The position numbers and the translations under genes are program-made. This document shows, one piece after another, positions 1 through 4,658 of a stretch of 11,049 nt of DNA. The DNA is from Ramlibacter sp. (GTDB lineage: Bacteria > Pseudomonadota > Gammaproteobacteria > Burkholderiales > Burkholderiaceae_C). The notes beneath the pieces are model-generated. The model was not told the DNA's origin, ran no database searches, and saw nothing but the letters and a program-made list of their open reading frames with translations. The stretch spans positions 1-11,049 of the forward strand of contig JAMPXR010000041.1 of assembly GCA_023701085.1 (NCBI GenBank), in the 5' to 3' direction. Every line of letters begins with the position of its first letter. Position 1 is the first letter of the stretch.

Positions 1-317
1 AGGCTGAAGGTGCGCGAGACGGTGCCGTAGTAGCGCTCGCTGCGCAGCACCTTGTCGCCGTCGCCCTTGGTTTCCTTCTCGCGGCGCACTTCGGCGTCGA
101 TCTGGATCACGTTGCCGTCGATGCGCACGTTGATGTCCTCTTTCTTCACGCCCGGAATGTCGGCCTTGACCTGGTAGGCATCGGGCTTCTCGGACACGTC
201 GATGCGCATCTTCAGCTCGGGTGTGTCGCCATCGAAAGCGACCGGTGCGAAGAAGCGCCGCAGGGCGGAGTCGAAGTTGTCATTGAACACGGGGTCCAGC
301 AGACGGAGATTGCTCAT
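1..317 (-). CDS. Hsp20/alpha-crystallin small heat-shock protein, C-terminus cut off by the window edge
   Basis: ATP-independent holdase chaperone of the alpha-crystallin/Hsp20 family; such proteins bind unfolding proteins in the cytoplasm. The visible 105 complete codons begin MSNLRLLDPVF. A short variable N-terminal arm (about 1-40) leads into the alpha-crystallin domain, with the typical stretch YQVKADIPGVKKEDINVRID at about 48-67 and RSERYYGTVSRTFSL at the cut. The family is usually 130-160 residues, so roughly 30-40 residues, including the end of the domain and the C-terminal tail, lie outside. The ATG at 317 is preceded by a good ribosome site (GAGAGGTG, about 5 bases upstream). It lies downstream of the BON gene on the same strand, but a terminator-like hairpin separates the two, so it may be partly read through or separately transcribed. 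The family assignment is secure; its client proteins are unknown. Confidence 0.93.
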   Translation of the reverse strand, partial: MSNLRLLDPVFNDNFDSALRRFFAPVAFDGDTPELKMRIDVSEKPDAYQVKADIPGVKKEDINVRIDGNVIQIDAEVRREKETKGDGDKVLRSERYYGTVSRTFS

Positions 318-340
318 GATTCACCTCTCGTTGAACGAAG

Positions 341-364
341 AAAAAAATCCGCCTTCGGGCCGGC
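341..364 (-). terminator. Probable rho-independent terminator between the BON gene and hsp20
   Basis: Reading the minus strand just past the BON stop codon, a GC-rich hairpin (CCGGCC, loop CGAA, GGCGG, with one bulged G) is followed by seven consecutive T residues (A-run 341-347 on the plus strand). It lies only about 25-50 bases before the hsp20 start, so it may act as an attenuator rather than a full stop. Confidence 0.5.
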
Positions 365-366
365 TT

Positions 367-1020
367 TCAGCGGCCGACCCGCAGGCGGTCCACGACTTGC
401 GATACGCCCGGCGAGGAGAAGGCCACGCCCACGGCCGCATCGTGTTCGGCCATCGAATGGACGGTGCCGCTGAGCGTGACCACGCCGCCTTCCACCGCGA
501 TCCCGATGTGCCTGGATTCGCGCACCGCCTGCCGGGTCAGGGCGGCGGTGATGCGCTGCGCGATGTCCTCCTGGTCGATGCGGGTCTTGAGGGTGATTTC
601 GTTGAACAGGCCGCGCACGCCCGCCAGCGGACGAATCCCCTGTTCGGCGCTGGCGGACTGGTAGCCCCAATCCACCTGGCCGGCAAGCGTCACCCAGCCG
701 TTCTCGACCTCGACCTGGACCTTGCCCCGGGGCACCAGCGTGTTGAGGCGCAGGGCCTCGGCGGCCGCGCGGGCGATGTCCGAGTCGCTGCGCGGTTCGC
801 CGCCGGCGTGCTTCACGTCCAGTTCCAGCGCGATGCCGCGCACGCCGGCGACCCGGCGCACGGCGTGCTCGACCGCGTGCTTTTCGGCGAACGTGGCCAG
901 GTGGCCGGTGACGGTCACGACGCCGTCCTTGACCATGACCCCGACGTCGCTGGCGTCGACCGCGTCGTCCCACTTCAGTTCGTCCATGACGTCGGCCTTG
1001 AGTTGTGCGTCCGTTTTCAC
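367..1020 (-). CDS. Triple BON-domain protein
   Basis: 217-residue protein made almost entirely of three BON (OsmY/nodulation) domains at about 3-70, 77-145 and 148-216. Each has the pattern of an N-terminal helix, a V-x-V-x-x-G-x-V-T-L-x-G strand pair (DGVVTVTGHL, NGWVTLAGQV, GGVVTLSGTV) and a closing helix ending in a G-V pair. BON domains are proposed to bind membranes or other hydrophobic ligands, and OsmY-like members are linked to osmotic and envelope stress. The GTG at 1020 is chosen because GGGGAG lies 8-9 bases upstream and the first BON helix starts right after it; the open frame runs on to 1143 but adds only non-conserved residues. No signal peptide is visible, unlike periplasmic OsmY, so a cytoplasmic location is inferred. 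It precedes hsp20 on the same strand. An FNR-like site lies upstream. Confidence 0.85.
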   Translation of the reverse strand: MKTDAQLKADVMDELKWDDAVDASDVGVMVKDGVVTVTGHLATFAEKHAVEHAVRRVAGVRGIALELDVKHAGGEPRSDSDIARAAAEALRLNTLVPRGKVQVEVENGWVTLAGQVDWGYQSASAEQGIRPLAGVRGLFNEITLKTRIDQEDIAQRITAALTRQAVRESRHIGIAVEGGVVTLSGTVHSMAEHDAAVGVAFSSPGVSQVVDRLRVGR

Positions 1021-1078
1021 CGTGGATCTCCCCGGGGTTGCATCACCGGAAAATCTAGGTCGCGCCCTGGAATCCGCC

Positions 1079-1092
1079 TTGACGTGAAGCAA
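1079..1092. promoter_or_regulatory. Candidate FNR/ANR box upstream of the BON gene
   Basis: TTGACGTGAAGCAA matches the FNR consensus TTGAY-N4-RTCAA at nine of ten informative positions (AGCAA instead of ATCAA). Its centre is 1085.5. On the minus strand a plausible -10 (TAGATT, 1057 down to 1052) would give a start near 1045, placing the box at about -41, the usual position for FNR activation. The BON start codon is at 1020. The site is predicted by eye only. Confidence 0.5.
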
Positions 1093-1103
1093 ATCTCTTT
1101 TCC

Positions 1104-1121
1104 CGCGCGGTGTGCCGCGCG
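1104..1121. terminator. Perfect 7-bp GC inverted repeat, possible adh terminator
   Basis: CGCGCGG, loop TGTG, CCGCGCG is a perfect hairpin about 45 bases past the adh stop codon on the minus strand. No T-run follows it in that direction, so intrinsic termination is uncertain. It may protect an mRNA 3' end or simply reflect GC-rich sequence. It lies just upstream of the FNR-like box. Confidence 0.3.
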
Positions 1122-1142
1122 AGGTCCAAAGGCCGAAGTCCA

Positions 1143-1159
1143 TGCCGGCCGCGCCGGCA
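1143..1159. terminator. Perfect 7-bp inverted repeat next to the adh stop codon
   Basis: TGCCGGC, loop CGC, GCCGGCA starts about five bases past the adh TGA (minus strand). The stem is strong, but there is no T-run, so it is only a candidate 3'-end structure or weak terminator. Together with the repeat at 1104-1121 it gives two tandem hairpins in the adh-BON gap. Confidence 0.3.
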
Positions 1160-1164
1160 GCTCA

Positions 1165-2118
1165 TCAGGGAATCAGCACCGCCGCGCCGCTGAGCGGGCC
1201 GCTGCGGACCGCGTGCATCGCGGCGTTGGCGTCCTGCAGCCGGAAGGTCTGCACATGCGTGCGCAGCGGCAGTTCGGCCACCAGGTTGAAGAACGCTTCG
1301 CCATCGTGGCGCGTGAGGTTGGCGACGGATTTCAGCACCCGCTCGCCCCACAGCAGCCGGTAGTCGAAGGCCGGGATGGCGCTCATGTGAATGCCGGCGC
1401 AAACGACCAGTCCGCCCTTGCGCACGGCGGCCAGCGCGGCCGGCACCAGCGCGCCCACCGGTGCGAAGATCAGCGCCGCGTCCAGCGGCGCCGGCGGCGT
1501 TTCATCCGAGGGGCCGGCCCAGGCGGCGCCCAGGCTGCGCGCGAAGGCCTGGGCGGCGTCATCGCCGCCACGCGTGAAAGCGTAGACCTCCTGGCCGCGC
1601 GCCACCGCCACCTGGCAGATGATGTGCGCGGCGGCGCCGAAACCGTACAGGCCCAGACGCCGGGCGGCCGCTCCGCCGCCCAGGCGCCAGGCGCGAAAGC
1701 CGATCAGGCCGGCGCAAAGCAGCGGGGCGGCGTGGGCGTCGTCGTAGCGGTCCGGCAGCGCGAAGCAGAAGCGGTCGTCCGCCGCGGTGTATTCGGCGAA
1801 GCCGCCGTCGCGGTCGTAGCCGGTGAACGCCGGATGGTCGCACAGGTTCTCGCGGTCGACGGTGCAGAACTCGCAGTGGCCGCAGGTGCGGCCCAGCCAG
1901 GGGATGCCGATGCGCTGCCCGATGGCGAAGCGCTTGGCCTGCGGCCCGCGTGCGATCACCTGCCCCACGACCTCGTGGCCCGGCACCAGGGCGGCGCGGC
2001 GCGGCGGCAACTCTGCGTCGACGATGTGCAGGTCGGTGCGGCACACCCCACAGGCGAGGACGCGCACCACCACGTCATGGCCCGTCGCCTGCGGCAGCGG
2101 CTTTTGCGCCGCCACCAA
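1165..2118 (-). CDS. Zinc-dependent alcohol dehydrogenase (medium-chain family), N-terminus apparently frameshifted
   Basis: Medium-chain dehydrogenase/reductase that would interconvert an alcohol and an aldehyde with NAD(P)H. Numbered from TTG 2118 (317 residues): catalytic zinc ligands C26 (GVCRTDLH) and the H48-E49 pair (PGHE), with C135 a possible further ligand. Structural zinc cysteines are C79, C82, C85 and C93 (CGHCEFC then NLC). The Rossmann nucleotide loop is GLYGFGAAAH (156-165), characteristic of the subgroup often annotated as zinc-binding alcohol dehydrogenase family 2. The usual first strand of the family is missing from this frame but is present upstream in another frame (2117-2155), so a one-base insertion is likely. 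TTG 2118 is the only start-like codon close by and has no clear ribosome site. If the frameshift is real, the protein is truncated or the gene is broken; otherwise it may be a sequencing error. It is divergent from phaC. The natural substrate cannot be read from the sequence. Confidence 0.85.
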   Translation of the reverse strand: MVAAQKPLPQATGHDVVVRVLACGVCRTDLHIVDAELPPRRAALVPGHEVVGQVIARGPQAKRFAIGQRIGIPWLGRTCGHCEFCTVDRENLCDHPAFTGYDRDGGFAEYTAADDRFCFALPDRYDDAHAAPLLCAGLIGFRAWRLGGGAAARRLGLYGFGAAAHIICQVAVARGQEVYAFTRGGDDAAQAFARSLGAAWAGPSDETPPAPLDAALIFAPVGALVPAALAAVRKGGLVVCAGIHMSAIPAFDYRLLWGERVLKSVANLTRHDGEAFFNLVAELPLRTHVQTFRLQDANAAMHAVRSGPLSGAAVLIP

Positions 2119-2155
2119 GCGGCCCGCCGGGCCCGGCGACGGTCATGGCGTTCAT
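2117..2155 (-). other. Out-of-frame N-terminal codons of the alcohol dehydrogenase
   Basis: From ATG 2155 the minus strand reads MNAMTVAGPGGPL, which resembles the usual start of this dehydrogenase subgroup. It then shifts out of frame at CTTGGTGG. Removing one T or G there gives MNAMTVAGPGGPLVAAQKPL, which runs straight into the dehydrogenase body. An alternative start at ATG 2170 would add MLPAF. This segment supports a frameshift rather than a natural TTG start. Confidence 0.6.
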
Positions 2156-2222
2156 GAATGCCGGCAACATGGGTCCATGGTGCACACTTTGCGGCTTCCC
2201 GCCCAGTGCATTCGACACAAGC

Positions 2223-2236
2223 TTGACCTTGCGCAA
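2223..2236. promoter_or_regulatory. Weak FNR-like site in the adh-phaC divergent region
   Basis: TTGAC-CTTG-CGCAA has a perfect left half-site and a 3/5 right half-site. It overlaps the perfect 10-bp palindrome CTTGCGCAAG (2228-2237). A possible phaC -10 (CATAGC, 2262-2267) would give a start near 2274 with the box at about -44. That start lies at or just after ATG 2271, so it would favour translation from ATG 2316. On the adh side no convincing -10 is seen. It is the least certain of the sites in this window. Confidence 0.25.
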
Positions 2237-2270
2237 GAACGGCAGGCGCGACAGTGACGACCATAGCTTC

Positions 2271-4022
2271 ATGTCGCCTTCCGACACGCGCGGGCCGGCG
2301 CATGAACCGGCCGCGATGGATCTTCCGATCAAGCTGGGCCTGACCCGGGTGGCCCAGGGCGTCTCGCCGGCATCCCTGACCCTCGCTTACGTCGACTGGC
2401 TCACGCACCTGCTGGTGTCGCCGTCCAAGCAGGCCGAACTGGCCGCCAGCGCGGTGCGCGAAGGACTGCTGTGGGCGCAGTACGCCGCGCATGCGTGGCA
2501 GTGCGAATGCGGCCATTGCGTCGAGCCGCTGCCGCAGGACAAGCGTTTTTCGCCGCCGGAATGGGAAGCCGCGCCCTTCAACACGATGAGCCAGGCGTTC
2601 CTGCTGCAGCAGGAGTGGTGGCACGAGGCGACCACCGGCGTGCGCGGCGTCTCGAGGCACCACGAGGAACTGGTGGACTTCATGGCCCGGCAGTGGCTGG
2701 ACATGTGTTCACCCTCCAATTTCATCTGGACCAACCCGCAGGTTCTCAAGCAGACGCTCATGACGGGTGGCCTGAACCTGTCCAGCGGTTTCGCCAACTG
2801 GTGGCGCGACGCGCTGGCGGTGCTGGGCGATGGCAGGCCGCGCGGCTTCGAGGATTTCCGGCCCGGCAAGGCGGTCGCGCTGACACCGGGCAAGGTGGTC
2901 TTTCGCAACCGGCTGATCGAGCTGATCCAGTACGAGCCGGCGACGGCAAAGGTTCGCGCCCAGCCCGTGCTGATCGTGCCGTCCTGGATCATGAAGTACT
3001 ACATCCTGGACCTCACGCCCGGTGATTCGCTGGTCAGGTACCTGGTGCAGCAGGGACACACTGTCTTCGTGGTGTCCTGGGCCAATCCCGGCAGCGAAGC
3101 ACGCAACCTCGGGCTGGACGACTACCTGGAACTGGGCGTGATGGCCGCGGTGAAGGCGGTGCAGGCCGCGCGCCCGGGCGCCGGCATCCACGCGATGGGG
3201 TATTGCCTGGGCGGGACCTTGCTCGCGATCGCGGCCGCGGTGCTGGGTGCGGGCCGCCGCAATTCGATCAAGACGGTCACCCTGCTGGCGAGCCTGGTCG
3301 ATTTCCAGGAGCCGGGTGAGCTGGGGCTGTTCATGGACGAGAGCCAGATCGCGTTCCTGGAAGACCTGATGACCGAGCACGGCTATCTGGACGGCCGGCG
3401 CATGGCGGGCGCATTCGCGCTGATCAACTCCAAGGACCTGGTGTGGTCCAAGCTCGTGCACGAGTACCTGATGGGCGCGCAGACGCCGCTCACCGCGCTG
3501 CGCGCCTGGAACGCCGACGCGACGCGGCTGCCGGCCCGCATGCACAGCCAGTACCTGCGCGGGCTGTACCTGCGCAACGACCTGGCCGAAGGGCGCTTCA
3601 AGGTGAACGGCCGCACCGTCTGGCTCACCGACATCAAGGTGCCGCTGTGCGTGGTCGCCACCGAGCGCGACCATGTGTCGCCCTGGACCTCGGTCTACAA
3701 GATCCAGCGCCTCACGCGCGCCACCGTGAGCTTCCTGCTGACGTCGGGCGGGCACAACGTCGGCATCGTCAACCCGCTCTCGGGTGCGGCGGCGCATCCG
3801 CAAGCGACGTACCGCTTTGCTTCGCACGCGCCGCATCGCGCGCCCGCCGATCCGCAGGCATGGCGCGAGGCCGCGCCGCAGTTCCAGGGCTCATGGTGGC
3901 CCTGCTGGGAACAATGGCTCAGCAGCCATTCGGCCGCATGGTCGGCCGCCAAACCCGTGCAAGGGCTGCTCGAAGATGGCAAGGAGATCCCGGCGCCCGG
4001 GACCTATGTGCACCAAGTGTAG
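2271..4022 (+). CDS. phaC: Class I-type poly(3-hydroxyalkanoate) synthase
   Basis: Polymerises (R)-3-hydroxyacyl-CoA into polyhydroxyalkanoate on the surface of storage granules, releasing CoA. From ATG 2271 it has 583 residues, close to the 589 of Cupriavidus necator PhaC1. The alpha/beta-hydrolase core carries the PhaC box GYCLGG with nucleophile C312, the acid D467 in ERDHVSPW, and the base H495 in GGHNVG. These correspond to C319, D480 and H508 of C. necator PhaC1. The N-terminal PhaC domain covers roughly 80-250 and includes NFIWTNPQVL and PSWIMKYYILDL. The start is uncertain: the frame is open from 1950, with other ATGs at 2145, 2169 and 2316 (the last gives 568 residues), and none has a clear ribosome site. 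ATG 2271 is preferred on length. No phaA, phaB or phasin gene is adjacent, so it is probably an accessory synthase. It diverges from adh and converges with the dksA-like gene. Confidence 0.92.
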   Translation: MSPSDTRGPAHEPAAMDLPIKLGLTRVAQGVSPASLTLAYVDWLTHLLVSPSKQAELAASAVREGLLWAQYAAHAWQCECGHCVEPLPQDKRFSPPEWEAAPFNTMSQAFLLQQEWWHEATTGVRGVSRHHEELVDFMARQWLDMCSPSNFIWTNPQVLKQTLMTGGLNLSSGFANWWRDALAVLGDGRPRGFEDFRPGKAVALTPGKVVFRNRLIELIQYEPATAKVRAQPVLIVPSWIMKYYILDLTPGDSLVRYLVQQGHTVFVVSWANPGSEARNLGLDDYLELGVMAAVKAVQAARPGAGIHAMGYCLGGTLLAIAAAVLGAGRRNSIKTVTLLASLVDFQEPGELGLFMDESQIAFLEDLMTEHGYLDGRRMAGAFALINSKDLVWSKLVHEYLMGAQTPLTALRAWNADATRLPARMHSQYLRGLYLRNDLAEGRFKVNGRTVWLTDIKVPLCVVATERDHVSPWTSVYKIQRLTRATVSFLLTSGGHNVGIVNPLSGAAAHPQATYRFASHAPHRAPADPQAWREAAPQFQGSWWPCWEQWLSSHSAAWSAAKPVQGLLEDGKEIPAPGTYVHQV

Positions 4023-4058
4023 GTTTCGCCAGGACGCGGCCCGTCACCGAGGAAATTG

Positions 4059-4101
4059 AAGCCCGCAGGCTTGCGCGGACCAGCCCGCCGGACAGCCGGG
4101 C
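4059..4101. terminator. Possible bidirectional terminator region between phaC and the dksA-like gene
   Basis: The 87-base gap between the convergent stops holds two short hairpins: AAGCC-CGCA-GGCTT (4059-4072) and GCCCG, nine-base loop, CGGGC (4083-4101). Neither has a T-run, so this is a weak call based on position and symmetry. Confidence 0.3.
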
Positions 4102-4109
4102 GCTTGCGT

Positions 4110-4523
4110 TTACGGGTGGTGTCCTGTCATGAGATTGGGCGGCGGGCGCCGGCTCAGTGCGGGACGTTCATGGATCGCCTGGCAGGCGGTGCAGTAGGGC
4201 GTGGCCGGCAGCGCCGTCAGCCGGCGCACGTCGATCTCGTCGCCGCAATCCAGGCATTCCCCGTAGCTGCCGTCCTGCAGGCGCCGGCGCGCGGCAATCA
4301 CCTGCTCGAGTTCGATGGCGGCCTTGCCGGCCTGGGCGGTCTCGACCATGGCCTGGGTCTCCTCGATCGCCATGTCCTTGAAGTCGACGACTTCACCGTT
4401 GCTCACGTCCGATGCGTGCTCGTCGATGTCACCCGTGGCGCGCAGCACGGCCCGCAACTCGGCTTCGCGCTGGGCCAGCAATTGGGCAAAGCGGGGCGAC
4501 AGGCTGAGGTCGAACGTTTCCAT
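4110..4523 (-). CDS. DksA/TraR-type C4 zinc-finger protein
   Basis: Short (137-residue) member of the DksA/TraR family, which enters the RNA polymerase secondary channel and tunes promoter output, often with ppGpp. A predicted coiled coil spans about 8-85. At its tip is D47-F-K-D50-M-A52, which fits the DxxDxA motif of E. coli DksA, needed for its effect on polymerase. The zinc finger is C90-x2-C93 ... C111-x2-C114 (YGECLDCGDEI, PYCTACQ). The tail after 120 is short, basic and proline-rich. ATG 4523 has AGGA about 8 bases upstream. The divergent neighbour is the acyl-CoA synthetase/GNAT gene, with an FNR-like box between them. It is shorter than housekeeping DksA (about 150 residues) and is probably a paralogue dedicated to stress, so no gene symbol is given. 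Confidence 0.88.
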   Translation of the reverse strand: METFDLSLSPRFAQLLAQREAELRAVLRATGDIDEHASDVSNGEVVDFKDMAIEETQAMVETAQAGKAAIELEQVIAARRRLQDGSYGECLDCGDEIDVRRLTALPATPYCTACQAIHERPALSRRPPPNLMTGHHP

Positions 4524-4577
4524 GGGAGATCCTGACAGGGGATGAAACGATTCTGGAAGTCCCTTTGCCCGGCGTCC

Positions 4578-4591
4578 TTGATCTGGAGCAA
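4578..4591. promoter_or_regulatory. Candidate FNR/ANR box serving two divergent genes
   Basis: TTGATCTGGAGCAA matches TTGAT-N4-ATCAA at nine of ten positions; its centre is 4584.5. To the right, TCTAAC (4612-4617, 4/6 match to TATAAT) would give a start near 4624, so the box is at about -40 for the acyl-CoA synthetase gene. To the left, CAGAAT on the minus strand (4555 down to 4550, 4/6) would give a start near 4543, with the box at about -41.5 for the dksA-like gene. One site could thus activate both genes. This is prediction by eye. Confidence 0.55.
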
Positions 4592-4622
4592 TGGACGTTG
4601 CGGACGCGCGGTCTAACCTGAA

Positions 4623-4638
4623 GCAACCGGCAGGTTGC
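4623..4638 (+). other. Leader inverted repeat before the acyl-CoA synthetase gene
   Basis: GCAACC-GGCA-GGTTGC is a perfect 6-bp stem with a 4-base loop. It starts at the predicted transcription start (about 4624) and ends about 10 bases before the ribosome site. It could be a 5' mRNA stabilising hairpin or a binding site for another regulator. Confidence 0.35.
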
Positions 4639-4658
4639 CGCGCCGGTCAAGGTGCCGC

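Noticed and set aside
1030..1037. CCCCGGGG palindrome over the BON ribosome site as a possible translational switch
   Set aside because: It is a short self-complementary GC word of a kind common at this base composition, and no alternative pairing partner was found to support a switch.
202..2157. A 651-codon plus-strand open frame covering hsp20, the BON gene and adh
   Set aside because: It lies antisense to three recognisable genes, has low-complexity Arg/Ala/His-rich sequence and crosses gene boundaries.
2709..3836. A 375-codon minus-strand open frame opposite phaC
   Set aside because: It has no domain, is Arg/His/Gln-rich and lies fully within phaC.
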